Source of the DNA: Oscillospiraceae bacterium
GTDB lineage: Bacteria; Bacillota; Clostridia; Oscillospirales; Oscillospiraceae
Assembly: GCA_022779345.1 (NCBI GenBank)
Contig: JALFTG010000032.1
Span: 1 to 52,015 of the forward strand
Length of the DNA stretch: 52,015 nucleotides
Direction: 5' to 3'
Within the stretch, counting starts at the first letter, position 1; the number at the start of each line of letters is the position of its first letter. The translations under genes and the position numbers were made by a program. This document shows, one piece after another, positions 24,213 to 32,758 of this stretch. Under the pieces are notes generated by a model. It did no database searches. It was not told where the DNA came from and saw nothing but the letters and a program-made list of their open reading frames with translations.

Positions 24213-25159
24213 ATCTTGACTTTCTGATCACAGAACTGGGCGTCATCATTTATGCGACGCTGCTGTATACGCCGCCGCTGTTGTTTGCCTCTCTGGGGTC
24301 CTGTTTCTCGGAAGTTTCCGGCGTGGTCAACATCGGCATTGAGGGCATGATGACCGCCGGCGCCTTCACCGGCTGTGTGGTGGCCTATTTCACCGGCAGC
24401 CCCTGGCTGGGCTTCCTGTGCGGCGGTCTGGCAGGCGCACTGTTCGGTGCGCTCCACGCCCTGGCCACTGTGCGGCTGGGTGCGGACCAGACCATCTCCG
24501 GCACGGCCATCAACTTCCTGGCGCCCGGCATCGCCATCATGATGGCGAAGTCCATGTTCAGCTCCACGGACACGATCCCTCTGCCCGCTGCATCCAAGAT
24601 TCCCCTGCTGTTCAACGGCCTGTTTGACACGACCACCACCGTGGGCACCTTCCTGAAGAATGTGTTCACCAACTATGCCACCACCTATCTGGCTTTCATC
24701 GCCGTAGCCGTGGTGTGGTTCGTGTTCTACAAGACCCGCTTCGGCCTGCGGATGCGTGCCTGCGGCGAACACCCCCAAGCCTGCGAGACCCTGGGTATCA
24801 ATGTGCTGCGGACCCGGTTCTTGTGCGTGACCATCTCCGGCTTCCTGTCCGGCCTGGGCGGCGCCTGCGTGACCATGGCCATCACCAACCAGTTCCGGCC
24901 CATCTCCATCGTGGGCCAGGGCTTCATCGCCATCGCGGCCGTCATCTTTGGTAAGTTCCGGCCCCAGGGCGCCATGCTGGGCTGCCTGCTGTTCGGCTTC
25001 TGCACAGGCCTGAAGGTGGTGCTGGGTTCCTCCAACCTGATCTCTGCACAGCTGATCTCCCTGATCCCCTATGTGGTCACGGTGCTGGTGCTGATCCTGT
25101 TCGTGGGCAAGTCCCATGTGCCTGCCGCCAACGGCAAACCCTATATCAAATCCAAATAA
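24209..25159 (+). CDS. Nucleoside-type ABC transporter permease 2 (316 aa)
   Basis: Second BPD_transp_2 permease (NupQ/YufQ-like), shorter than its partner as usual. VNIGIEGMMTAGAFTG (about residues 41-56) is the family motif. FGLRMRACGEHPQACETLGINV (about 179-200) is the ATPase-contact loop. About eight to nine membrane helices are present. It forms the membrane channel with permease 1. It is the last gene of the operon and is followed by a perfect terminator. Confidence 0.93.
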   Translation: MNLDFLITELGVIIYATLLYTPPLLFASLGSCFSEVSGVVNIGIEGMMTAGAFTGCVVAYFTGSPWLGFLCGGLAGALFGALHALATVRLGADQTISGTAINFLAPGIAIMMAKSMFSSTDTIPLPAASKIPLLFNGLFDTTTTVGTFLKNVFTNYATTYLAFIAVAVVWFVFYKTRFGLRMRACGEHPQACETLGINVLRTRFLCVTISGFLSGLGGACVTMAITNQFRPISIVGQGFIAIAAVIFGKFRPQGAMLGCLLFGFCTGLKVVLGSSNLISAQLISLIPYVVTVLVLILFVGKSHVPAANGKPYIKSK

Positions 25160-25170
25160 GCAATCCTTTC

Positions 25171-25206
25171 CGGTGCGGTACAGCTGCGGCTGTACCGCAC
25201 TTTTTG
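25171..25206 (+). terminator. Terminator of the nucleoside ABC operon
   Basis: Perfect 12-bp stem GTGCGGTACAGC/GCTGTACCGCAC around TGCG, followed by TTTTT. Confidence 0.95.
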
Positions 25207-25219
25207 TATGTTTACAGGC

Positions 25220-25267
25220 ACCGCCCGGAGCGGGGAATGAAAAATTCCCTGTCCCGGGCGGTTTTTT
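25220..25267 (+). terminator. Second terminator-like hairpin at the left edge of the phage cassette
   Basis: A long imperfect stem with outer arms ACCGCCCGG/CCCGGGCGGT and inner arms GGGAAT/ATTCCC around GAAAA is followed by six T. It insulates the phage-like genes from the transporter operon and could mark the left boundary of the cassette. Confidence 0.75.
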
Positions 25268-25322
25268 GCGCCGGGATATACAAAAAATGCCCGCCGGGGG
25301 GCCAGGGGTGGGAGGGAACTTC

Positions 25323-25637
25323 ATGGAAGAGAGATTCGACAGAGAGAAACTGATCCAAAAGATCGCCGCTCTCGCCTTTGCCGATCCCACGGACGCGGTA
25401 CGCCTGGCATTTCTGCCGGAAGGCAGCGACATTGCCGGGCTGGATGTGTCCATGGTGACGGATGTGAAGGTGGGGGACAAGGGCGGAACCCAGGTGAAGC
25501 TGGTGGACCGGCTGGAGCTGATCCGGCTGCTGGTGGAGTTGGTTGGAACCCCGGACCGGGAGCAGGAGCGGGCGCTGGAATTCTTCCGGGCGCTGAACGG
25601 GGCGGGAAATCCCACCGGGGACGGCGATGAGGCGTGA
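25323..25637 (+). CDS. Phage-cassette first gene, putative terminase small subunit (104 aa)
   Basis: A 104-residue soluble, helical, acidic protein (MEERFDREKLIQKIAALAF..., LVDRLELIRLLVELVG). I recognise no DNA-binding motif with certainty. The position immediately before the large terminase, with GTGA overlap, suggests a terminase small subunit. GGGAGGG precedes the ATG. It is the first gene of the cassette and no promoter is obvious beyond the two hairpins, so the transcription start is unknown. Confidence 0.55.
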   Translation: MEERFDREKLIQKIAALAFADPTDAVRLAFLPEGSDIAGLDVSMVTDVKVGDKGGTQVKLVDRLELIRLLVELVGTPDREQERALEFFRALNGAGNPTGDGDEA

Positions 25638-26875
25638 CCTTTCAGCCGTTCTCCCGGCCCCAGAAAACCGCCCTGACCTGGTGGACCCCCGCATCGCCTT
25701 ACAGCGGATATGAGGCTATCATCTGCGACGGGGCGGTACGCAGCGGCAAGACATTGTGTACCGGGCTTTCCTTTTTCCTGTGGGCCATGTGCCGGTTTGA
25801 TGGGGAGCGGTTCGGAATCTGCGGCAAGACCATCCGGTCCGTGCGGCGGAACCTGATCGGGGAAGTGCTGCCGGTGCTGGAGGAACTGGGCTTTTCCTGC
25901 CGGGAGCAGGTGTCCGACAACCGGATCACGGTGGCTTTCGGCGGGCATGAGAACATCTTCTATCTGTTCGGCGGCCGGGACGAGGGCTCGGCGGCCCTGA
26001 TCCAGGGGGTGACGCTGGCGGGGGTGCTGCTGGATGAGGTGGTGCTCATGCCCCGGAGCTTCGTGGAGCAGGCCTGCGCCCGGTGCTCCGTGGCGGGCAG
26101 CCGCCTGTGGTTCTCCTGCAATCCGGACAGCCCTCAGCATTGGTTCTACCGGGAATGGATCTGCCGGGCGGAGGAAAAGCGGGCACTGTATGTCCATTTC
26201 TCTATGGAGGATAATCCGTCTCTGGCGCCGGAGATCCTGGAGCGGTACCGTACCATGTATTCCGGGGTGTTTTACCGGCGGTTCGTGCTGGGGGAGTGGG
26301 CGGCGGCCCAGGGGCAGGTCTACGATTTCTTCGACGAGAGCTTCGTCCGGCCGGTGCCGGAGGGACCTTTCGGGGAGTATCGGGTCAGCTGCGATTACGG
26401 CACCTCCAACCCGGCGTCCTTTGGCCTGTGGGGCGAGCGGGACGGGGTGTGGTACCGCATCGGAGAGTACTACTATGATTCCAGGAAAGAGGGGCGGCAA
26501 AAGACGGACGGAGAGTATGTTGAGGCCCTGCAGGAACTGGTGGGAACCCGAAGCGTGACCCGGGTGATCGTGGACCCCTCGGCGGCCAGCTTCATCCAGG
26601 CCCTGCGGCAGGCGGGATTTCCCGTGGAAAAGGCGGACAACCGGGTGCTGTCCGGCATCCGGGTGACGGCAGAACTGCTGCGGCAGGGAAAGATCGTGAT
26701 CTGCTCTCCCTGCCGGGACGCCATCCGGGAATTCTCCCTGTACCGCTGGGACGAGAAGCCGGGGCGGGATGCCCCGGTAAAGGAGCACGACCACGCCATG
26801 GACGATATCCGGTATTTCGCCGTGTCCCTGGCGGGGCGGGAAGAGGCATTTGTGTCTCTCAGCGTCGAGCGCTGA
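25634..26875 (+). CDS. Phage terminase large subunit (413 aa)
   Basis: ATP-driven DNA packaging motor and nuclease. Walker A is DGAVRSGKT (residues 32-40), Walker B is VLLDEV (131-136) and a coupling motif FSCNP lies at about 160-164. The RNase H-like nuclease domain shows Asp254 (CDYGTSN), Asp314 (VDPSAAS) and the DHAMDDIRY segment (about 386-394). All catalytic elements look intact. The start is GTG, overlapping the previous stop. The length is normal for a terminase of the PBSX/SPP1-like type. It is evidence that the particle was built to package DNA. Confidence 0.93.
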   Translation: MTFQPFSRPQKTALTWWTPASPYSGYEAIICDGAVRSGKTLCTGLSFFLWAMCRFDGERFGICGKTIRSVRRNLIGEVLPVLEELGFSCREQVSDNRITVAFGGHENIFYLFGGRDEGSAALIQGVTLAGVLLDEVVLMPRSFVEQACARCSVAGSRLWFSCNPDSPQHWFYREWICRAEEKRALYVHFSMEDNPSLAPEILERYRTMYSGVFYRRFVLGEWAAAQGQVYDFFDESFVRPVPEGPFGEYRVSCDYGTSNPASFGLWGERDGVWYRIGEYYYDSRKEGRQKTDGEYVEALQELVGTRSVTRVIVDPSAASFIQALRQAGFPVEKADNRVLSGIRVTAELLRQGKIVICSPCRDAIREFSLYRWDEKPGRDAPVKEHDHAMDDIRYFAVSLAGREEAFVSLSVER

Positions 26876-26879
26876 ACAT

Positions 26880-26914
26880 CAATCTCCCGAAGTCCACGGG
26901 GCTTCGGGAGATTG
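26880..26914 (+). other. Perfect 13-bp hairpin between terminase and portal genes
   Basis: CAATCTCCCGAAG pairs with CTTCGGGAGATTG around a 9-base loop. No T run follows, so it is not a canonical terminator. It may stabilise or process the mRNA, or be an operator. Confidence 0.6.
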
Positions 26915-26962
26915 AGAAAGCGCAGATTTGTGAAGTTCCCGAACAGGGAAAGGAGGGTTTGC

Positions 26963-28108
26963 TTGAAATTTTTGAAACGACCGAGACCGGATGTGGCAAA
27001 GGCGGTGCAGCTGCGCAGCGTGGCCACCCATCCCTTCGGCATCCTCAGCGGGTATGTGCCCCTGGGCGGCGGAGAGACGGCGGTGTACCGGGCGGTGCGG
27101 GAGGCGGTGCCGGTGATCGATGCGGCGGTGGTGAAGCTGATCCGCCTCACCGGCGGGTTTTCCGTGGAATGTCCGGACAAACTGGCGGAAGCGGAACTGC
27201 GGGAATTCCTCCGCACCGTGCCTGTGGGCCGGGGTCAGCAGGGGTTGGAGAGTTTTCTGGACAGCTATCTGGACTCCATGCTCACCTGCGGCCGGGCGGT
27301 GGGCGAGATCGTGACCCGGGGCGACCGGGACATTGCGGCGGTACTGTGCGGCAATGTGGAGGATGTGCAGGTCCGGGAGGGGGACAGCCCCCTGGACTTC
27401 GTCCTGTGCACCTGTGAAACCGGGACACCGGAGCCCCTGCCTCATCAGGAGCTGCTGCTGTTCACGCCCTTTCACCCGGATACCCGGTCCCCCTATGGGG
27501 TGTCCCTGCTCCGGGGAATGCCCTTTCTGGCGGATATTCTGCTGAAGATTTACCAATGTATCGGTCTGAACTGGGAGCGGGCGGGAAATGTGCGCTATTC
27601 CGTGGTGTACCGGCCCCAGGGGGATGCCCTGGACAAGGCCTTCGCCCAGGACCGGGCAAAGCAGATCGCATCGGAGTGGTCCAACGCCATGCAGGCATCG
27701 CAGAACGGCTCTGTCCGGGATTTTGTGGCCGTGGGGGATGTGGAGATCAAAGTCATCGGCGCCGACGGCCCCATTCTGGACAGCGAGGTGCCCGTGCGGC
27801 AGATTCTGGAGCAGCTCATCGCCAAGACCGGCATTCCGCCCTTTATGCTGGGCATGAACTGGTCCTCCACGGAGCGGATGAGCACCCAGCAGGCGGATCT
27901 GATGACCAGTGAGCTGACCGCCATCCGCCGGACACTGACGCCGGTGGTGGAAAAAATCTGCCGCCTGTGGCTGCGGATGCACGGGTATCCGGACATTCCC
28001 GAAGTGGTGTGGGACACCATCAACCTCCAGGACGAAGTGGAGGAAGCAAAAGCCCGGCTGTACGACGCCCAGGCCCGGCAGCTGGAAGGTGAGGAGGGAG
28101 AGCGATGA
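26963..28108 (+). CDS. Phage portal protein (381 aa)
   Basis: Forms the dodecameric portal vertex through which DNA enters the capsid. Portal-like features are the AVYRAVREAVPVIDAAVVKLIR stretch near the N terminus and the C-terminal clip/crown part with LIAKTGIPPFMLGMNWSSTE and TLTPVVEKICRLWL. I choose the TTG start because AAAGGAGGG lies 7 nt upstream; a longer in-frame ATG has no ribosome site and lies inside the hairpin. The stop overlaps the next gene by ATGA. Confidence 0.85.
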   Translation: MKFLKRPRPDVAKAVQLRSVATHPFGILSGYVPLGGGETAVYRAVREAVPVIDAAVVKLIRLTGGFSVECPDKLAEAELREFLRTVPVGRGQQGLESFLDSYLDSMLTCGRAVGEIVTRGDRDIAAVLCGNVEDVQVREGDSPLDFVLCTCETGTPEPLPHQELLLFTPFHPDTRSPYGVSLLRGMPFLADILLKIYQCIGLNWERAGNVRYSVVYRPQGDALDKAFAQDRAKQIASEWSNAMQASQNGSVRDFVAVGDVEIKVIGADGPILDSEVPVRQILEQLIAKTGIPPFMLGMNWSSTERMSTQQADLMTSELTAIRRTLTPVVEKICRLWLRMHGYPDIPEVVWDTINLQDEVEEAKARLYDAQARQLEGEEGER

Positions 28109-29031
28109 ATGTGAAAATCGTGAAGGCGGGCAAGGCGGGCTCCGGCCAGTGCACCCCGGAAGAGCTGGAGGCCGTCAACGCCTTTGCCCGCACGGAGCTG
28201 ACGGCGGAGGAGGTCTACACCTTTTCCGTCATCCTGTGCGACAACGAGGTGGACCGGGAAAATGAGTGCTTCACCGATCAGACGCTGGAACAGCTCCGGG
28301 ACCTGTTCGTGGGCAAGACCGGCATCTGCGACCACGACTGGCGCGCGGCCAATCAGAAGGCCCGGATCTACCGTACGGAGGTGGTCACCGATCCGGAACG
28401 GCAGACCGTGTACGGCGCGCCCTACCGGTATCTGAAGGCCTATGCCTATATGCTGCGCACCCAGTCCAACGCCGAACTGATCGCGGAGATCGAGGGCGGC
28501 ATCAAAAAGGAGACCAGCGTGGGCTGTGCCGTGGCAAGACGGGTGTGCTCCGTCTGCGGGAAAGAGGACGGCAGCTGTGCCCATGTGCCCGGAGAACAGT
28601 ACGGCGGCAAGCTGTGCTACATCCTGCTGGACGGGGCGGTGGACGCCTATGAGTGGAGCTTCGTGGCGGTGCCTGCTCAGAAAAACGCCGGGGTGACCAA
28701 GGCCCTGGGCGGAGCAAAGGACCTGAAGGGCTTCGTGGCCACCCCTGTGGGCAGTGTGTTCGCCGGGGAATACGCCGCGCTGGAGCAGCAGGCGGCCCTG
28801 GGTAGGGAATACCGGGAGAACCTGCAGAATGAGGTGCTGCGCCTGTGCCTGGTGTGCGATGAGGGGATGTACCCGGTGCTGTCGGAAACGGCGGGGAGCA
28901 TGGACGCCCGGCAGCTGAAGCGGCTGAAGGCCCACTATGAACAGCGCTCCGCCGCATTGTTCCCGGTATCTGCCCAGCTGCCCGGCAGGAACGAGACCGT
29001 GAAGTTTGACGGAGAGGCATTTCAGATCTGA
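28105..29031 (+). CDS. Putative prohead protease/scaffold (308 aa)
   Basis: The N-terminal third has FSVILCDNEVDRENECFTDQ followed by GKTGICDHDW (His about residue 78) and KKETSVGC (Ser about 136). This order of motifs recalls HK97-type S78 prohead proteases, with His and Ser as candidate catalytic residues. A Cys-rich insert (CSVCGKEDGSC) resembles a small zinc knuckle. The C-terminal third (QQAALGREYRENLQNEVLRL) is helical and could act as a scaffold. The position between portal and capsid genes supports the call. Catalytic identity is tentative. Confidence 0.65.
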   Translation: MNVKIVKAGKAGSGQCTPEELEAVNAFARTELTAEEVYTFSVILCDNEVDRENECFTDQTLEQLRDLFVGKTGICDHDWRAANQKARIYRTEVVTDPERQTVYGAPYRYLKAYAYMLRTQSNAELIAEIEGGIKKETSVGCAVARRVCSVCGKEDGSCAHVPGEQYGGKLCYILLDGAVDAYEWSFVAVPAQKNAGVTKALGGAKDLKGFVATPVGSVFAGEYAALEQQAALGREYRENLQNEVLRLCLVCDEGMYPVLSETAGSMDARQLKRLKAHYEQRSAALFPVSAQLPGRNETVKFDGEAFQI

Positions 29032-29049
29032 GAAAGGATGGAAAAGAAC

Positions 29050-29400
29050 ATGAAAGTGAGTTTTGAGGGCATCGGCGAGGTCGTCATGACCTTTGCCAAC
29101 AACGAGACCGCCCCCGCTGCTGCCGGGGACTGCGTGGCCATGGCGGCCAACGGCGAAGTGAAGGCCGCCGCATCCGGCGCGGTGTTCTGCGGCGTGTGCG
29201 TGGGGGCCGACAGCGGCTTTGCCGCTGTGCAGACCGGCGGCGTGGTAACCTGCGCCTATTCCGGTTCCACCGCCCCCGCTGTGGGCTACGGCAAGCTGGC
29301 ATCCGGCAGTGACGGCACCGTGGCCGTGAACACCAGCGGCCGGGAGTATTTGATTCTGGCAGTGGACACCACCGGTAAAACTGTGACTTTTGTACTGTAA
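29050..29400 (+). CDS. Putative capsid decoration/stabilisation protein (116 aa)
   Basis: A small Ala/Gly/Val-rich beta-type protein (GDCVAMAANGEVKAAASG, GTVAVNTSG, KTVTFVL). It has the size, composition and position (just before the major capsid gene) of head decoration proteins such as gpD-like or DUF2190-like. I prefer the ATG at MKVSFEG, because AAAGGA touches the earlier ATG (29038) too closely. Function is by position and composition only. Confidence 0.6.
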   Translation: MKVSFEGIGEVVMTFANNETAPAAAGDCVAMAANGEVKAAASGAVFCGVCVGADSGFAAVQTGGVVTCAYSGSTAPAVGYGKLASGSDGTVAVNTSGREYLILAVDTTGKTVTFVL

Positions 29401-29415
29401 AGGAGGAGAGGCAAT

Positions 29416-30453
29416 ATGGCTTATCAGTTCAATGAAATCCGCCTGGAGAAGGGCATGTACGGAACCCCCGGCAAGAGCTTTACCCAGGTGCTGGAGTCCC
29501 TGGACCCCAGCGAAAATTACAAGGGCACCCCTCTGGAGGGCCTGGACGCCTATCAGCGCCAGCTGAAACGCTTTGACATCCGGGTGAAAGGCGCAGGCAG
29601 CGATGCGGTAGAGAAATTTTTCCGCACCAGCGAGTCCTCCGTGCTGTTTCCGGAGTATGTGGCCCGCAGCGTGAAGCAGGGCATGGAGGAGAGCAACATC
29701 CTGCCCTACATCACCGCCGCGACCACCACCATCGACAGCCTGGACTACCGCTCCATCTGCTCCCAGCCCTCCGAGGAGGAGAAGCAGCTGCACCGGGTGG
29801 AGCCGGGTGCTGCCATTCCCCAGACCGAGGTGAAGGCCCGGGAGAATCTGGTGAAGCTCCACAAGCGGGGCAGAATGCTGGTGGCGTCCTATGAGGCCAT
29901 CCGCTTCCAGCGGCTGGACCTGTTTTCCGTCATGCTCCGCCAGATCGGCAGCCAGATTATGCGGATGCATCTGGATGACGCCATCTCCGTGATCGTGGAC
30001 GGCGACGGCAACGACAATGCCGCCGCGGAATATACCATCGGCGACAGCACCATCGGCGGCACCGCAGGCACCCTGAACTACGCGGCCCTGCTGAAATTCT
30101 GGAACCAGTTTGACCCCTACACCATGAACACCCTGCTGGTCAGCCCCGACGCCATGCTGGCCCTGCTCCAGTGCAGTGAGTTCCAGAATCCCCTCACCGG
30201 TCTGAACTTCCAGGGCACCGGCGAGCTGACCAATCCCCTGGGCGCCAAGCTGATCAAGACATCCGCCCTGGCTGCCGGCACCGTGATCGGACTGGACCGA
30301 CGCTATGCCCTGGAGATGATCCAGGCAGCGGATGTGAACGTGGAGTACGACCGCCTGATCGACCGCCAGCTGGAGCGGGCTGCCATCACCAGCATCTCCG
30401 GCTTTGCCAAGCTGTACACCGACGCTTCCAAGGTCCTCCATGTGGGCGGCTGA
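29416..30453 (+). CDS. Phage major capsid protein (345 aa)
   Basis: Major head protein, probably HK97 fold. It has the usual N-terminal arm followed by an E-loop region (VLFPEYVARSVKQGMEESN) and the P- and A-domain segments KRGRMLVASYEAIRFQRLDLF and GLNFQGTGELTNPLGAKL. The length fits. AAAGGAGGAGAGG precedes the ATG. The absence of a long N-terminal delta domain agrees with a separate scaffold/protease upstream. Intact with no internal stop. Confidence 0.85.
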   Translation: MAYQFNEIRLEKGMYGTPGKSFTQVLESLDPSENYKGTPLEGLDAYQRQLKRFDIRVKGAGSDAVEKFFRTSESSVLFPEYVARSVKQGMEESNILPYITAATTTIDSLDYRSICSQPSEEEKQLHRVEPGAAIPQTEVKARENLVKLHKRGRMLVASYEAIRFQRLDLFSVMLRQIGSQIMRMHLDDAISVIVDGDGNDNAAAEYTIGDSTIGGTAGTLNYAALLKFWNQFDPYTMNTLLVSPDAMLALLQCSEFQNPLTGLNFQGTGELTNPLGAKLIKTSALAAGTVIGLDRRYALEMIQAADVNVEYDRLIDRQLERAAITSISGFAKLYTDASKVLHVGG

Positions 30454-30491
30454 ACAGGCGAAAGTCCCTTTGGAACAATTGCGTAGAAGAT

Positions 30492-30514
30492 GCCCCCGGT
30501 CCATGACCGGGGGC
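30492..30514 (+). other. GC-rich hairpin after the major capsid gene
   Basis: GCCCCCGGT and ACCGGGGGC pair around CCATG. There is no T run. It sits between capsid and connector genes, where phages often tune relative expression by partial termination or mRNA processing. Confidence 0.55.
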
Positions 30515-30533
30515 GGAACAGGAGGGGAACGAG

Positions 30534-30896
30534 ATGGATGTGAATGAAATCTTCGCCTGCGCCGCCGGTCTGCTGGGGGAGCTGACAGAAGTGGAGCAGA
30601 CGGCGCTGAAACAGTACTGTGCCGCCGCCATGGCCCAGTGCCGTGCCCGGCTCCGGGGGGATGTGGATGAAGCGGGTGCGGCGTCCATATTGGAGCAGGC
30701 CTGCGCCATGCTGGCGGTGGGAATGTTTCTGGATGCGGGGGAGACCGGTGAGATCCAGTCCTTCACTGCGGGCAAACTGTCCGTAACCACCCGGTCCGGC
30801 TCCGGCGGCCGGACAGCACGGCTGAAAAGCTGTGCGGAGTCCCTGCTGGCCCCCTATTCCACCGGAGATTTTGCCTTTCTGGGGGTGCGGGGATGA
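30534..30896 (+). CDS. Head-tail connector protein, putative (120 aa)
   Basis: A 120-residue, mainly helical protein (LLGELTEVEQTALKQYCAAAM, SILEQACAMLAVGMFLDAGE). This agrees with the adaptor (gp6/gp15-like, YqbG type) that docks on the portal. The position directly after the capsid gene is the usual one. GGAGGGG precedes the ATG. It overlaps the next gene by ATGA. The assignment is by position and fold character. Confidence 0.6.
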   Translation: MDVNEIFACAAGLLGELTEVEQTALKQYCAAAMAQCRARLRGDVDEAGAASILEQACAMLAVGMFLDAGETGEIQSFTAGKLSVTTRSGSGGRTARLKSCAESLLAPYSTGDFAFLGVRG

Positions 30897-31225
30897 TTGG
30901 TTCCGTGTTTTCCCGGATCGCCGGGTACGGCCGGACGATTACCGTCACCGACGAGCAGGGCAATGCCGTGACCTGCAGGGGCTTTCTCCAGTGTGCTGAC
31001 ACCATGGCGGAGGGCGGCATCGGGAATTTCCAGGCCCCCGGCGTGTGGGAAACGGCCCGGTATCTGCTGCTGGCGGCACCGGAGGCGGTGGCCCCCGGGC
31101 ATACGGCGGAGACGGTGTCCTGCGGCAGCGTGACCTATGAGGTGCTGGGCCTGCAGCCCGTCTGGTGCGGCGAGACGCTCACCCACTGGGAGGGCGTGCT
31201 GCGGAAGAAGGAGGCGGGCACATGA
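30893..31225 (+). CDS. Head completion/closure protein, putative (110 aa)
   Basis: A 110-residue beta-rich protein (GRTITVTDEQGNAVTCRGFLQ, ETVSCGSVTYEVLGLQPVW) of the kind that closes the head-tail interface (YqbH/XkdH-like or gp16-like). It lies between the connector and the tail terminator, with 4-bp overlaps on both sides. No catalytic motifs are visible. The identity rests on size and order. Confidence 0.55.
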   Translation: MIGSVFSRIAGYGRTITVTDEQGNAVTCRGFLQCADTMAEGGIGNFQAPGVWETARYLLLAAPEAVAPGHTAETVSCGSVTYEVLGLQPVWCGETLTHWEGVLRKKEAGT

Positions 31226-31716
31226 CGGCGGCAGTGATCCATGCGGTGCTGAATGCACTGAGCATCGCCGGGGTGAACGCCGTGGCCCGGTTCCCGGACG
31301 CCGGGCTGGACCGCAAGGCCGCCGTGGTGGCGGTGGGGGTCCGGTCCGGGACGCTGGAGTCCCCCGGATACGGCAGCTATCTGGGGGAACAGCTGGAAAA
31401 CGGCGAGTGGACGGAGCTCTACGGCTGGAAAACCCAGGTCACGGTTCTGCTGGACCTGTATGTCCCGGCGGGACAGGCGGACGCCTGCGAGACCCTGTTT
31501 TCCGCCGTGGGCGGGGCATTGCACGGCCTGCCCTCCGGACTGCGCCCCCAGCGGCTGACCCGGGGCGAGCTGGCACCGGACCGGGACACGGGGATGTTCC
31601 GGTGCCCCTGCACGCTGGAATGTGCCGCGTTCTTCACCCGGACTGCCCGGGAGGAGGGCACGGTGTGGAGCGATTTTGTGTTGAGAGGAGAGATCACAAG
31701 CAATGAGCGTGAGTGA
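31222..31716 (+). CDS. Tail terminator/minor tail protein, putative (164 aa)
   Basis: A 164-residue protein preceding the sheath gene, in the position of the tail terminator (XkdJ/gpU-like). The sequence alternates strands and helices (KTQVTVLLDLYVPAGQADAC is typical of a beta-strand then helix). The start ATG overlaps the previous stop. Its own 3' end overlaps the sheath gene by 14 bp. Assigned by position. Confidence 0.55.
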   Translation: MTAAVIHAVLNALSIAGVNAVARFPDAGLDRKAAVVAVGVRSGTLESPGYGSYLGEQLENGEWTELYGWKTQVTVLLDLYVPAGQADACETLFSAVGGALHGLPSGLRPQRLTRGELAPDRDTGMFRCPCTLECAAFFTRTAREEGTVWSDFVLRGEITSNERE

Positions 31717-32743
31717 GAGACCGGGCGTATATTCGTCCTATGAGGTGACCAGCGCCCTGTATGGGTCCGGTACCGGCCGGGCCGTGGGCGTGGCGGCTGT
31801 GGCCGCCGGGGGCACGAAAGGCGCGGTGTCCCTGATCACCAGCTATGCTGCCGCCGCGTCCCTGTACGGCGGGAGCAGCAGCCTGACCGGGCTGGTGAAG
31901 GTACTGCTGGAAAACGGTGCCCCGGTGGTGTACGCCGTGCCCGTAGTGGTCAGCGGCACCGCCGCCAGAGCAGACTACGAGGTGGCCTTTGCTGCACTGA
32001 TGGAGCGCAGTGAGATCGGCTTCATGGTGTGCGATTCCCGGGACGAGGCTGTCCATGCTGCCTTGCTCGCCGCTATTTCCGGCGGAGAGGAGCGAAGCAA
32101 ATACCGCATCGGCATCGTTGAGAGTGCGGGCACTGCCTCCGCTCTGGTGGCACTGGCGGAGAAACTGAATAGTGAGCGCATGGCTCTGGTAGGTCTTCCC
32201 GCTGCCCAGGGAGCTGCAGGTGCATTTGCCGCGGCAGCGGCGGGCGTGCTGGCGGCCCAGAATGATCCGGCACTGCCCCTGGGCGGTGCGGAGCTGGCAG
32301 GCGTGACAGCGCCGGACGCCCGGTTTTCCGACAGCGATGTGAATGTGCTGATCCGGGGCGGCGTGACGCCCATTGAGGCGTTGGGCGGGATCGTCAGCGT
32401 GATCCGGGGCGTGACTACCCGGACCACCACCAATGGCACCGCCGATGCTACCTGGCGGGAGCTGTCCACTATCCTGATTGTGGACGATGTGCTGCCCACG
32501 GTGCGGGACAGTCTCAAAACCCGGTTTGCCCGGACCAAGAACACCGCCCAGACCCGGGGCGCCATCCGCACCCAGGTGGTCATCGAACTGGAAAACAAGA
32601 AGAGCAGTGAGATCATTGAGGACTACGGCAATGTGACCGTCACGGCGGATGAGAGCGATCCCACCGTGTGCAATGTGCGGTTCTCCTTCACTGTGGTCCA
32701 TGGGTTGAACCGGATCGAACTGGTGGCCCACATCACCGTTTGA
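31703..32743 (+). CDS. Contractile tail sheath protein (346 aa)
   Basis: Sheath protein of a myovirus-type tail. Typical features are the N-terminal RPGVYSSYE (sheath handshake arm) and the C-terminal domain with TWRELSTILIVDDVLPTVRDSL, RTQVVIELE, and a terminal beta-strand pair (VRFSFTVVHGLNRIELVAHI) used for the extended mesh between subunits. At 346 residues it is at the short end for sheaths (PBSX XkdK is longer), which suggests a minimal sheath. It shows the particle has a contractile tail. AGGAGAG lies upstream of the ATG. Confidence 0.88.
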   Translation: MSVSERPGVYSSYEVTSALYGSGTGRAVGVAAVAAGGTKGAVSLITSYAAAASLYGGSSSLTGLVKVLLENGAPVVYAVPVVVSGTAARADYEVAFAALMERSEIGFMVCDSRDEAVHAALLAAISGGEERSKYRIGIVESAGTASALVALAEKLNSERMALVGLPAAQGAAGAFAAAAAGVLAAQNDPALPLGGAELAGVTAPDARFSDSDVNVLIRGGVTPIEALGGIVSVIRGVTTRTTTNGTADATWRELSTILIVDDVLPTVRDSLKTRFARTKNTAQTRGAIRTQVVIELENKKSSEIIEDYGNVTVTADESDPTVCNVRFSFTVVHGLNRIELVAHITV

Positions 32744-32758
32744 TGAGGGAGGTGCGAG

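Noticed and set aside
24020..26794. Open reading frame of about 920 codons on the minus strand across permease and terminase genes
   Set aside because: It spans two strong terminators and is antisense to conserved genes, so it is a composition artefact.
27595..30504. Open reading frame of about 970 codons on the minus strand across portal, protease and capsid genes
   Set aside because: Antisense shadow of three well supported overlapping plus-strand genes, with no family features or ribosome site.
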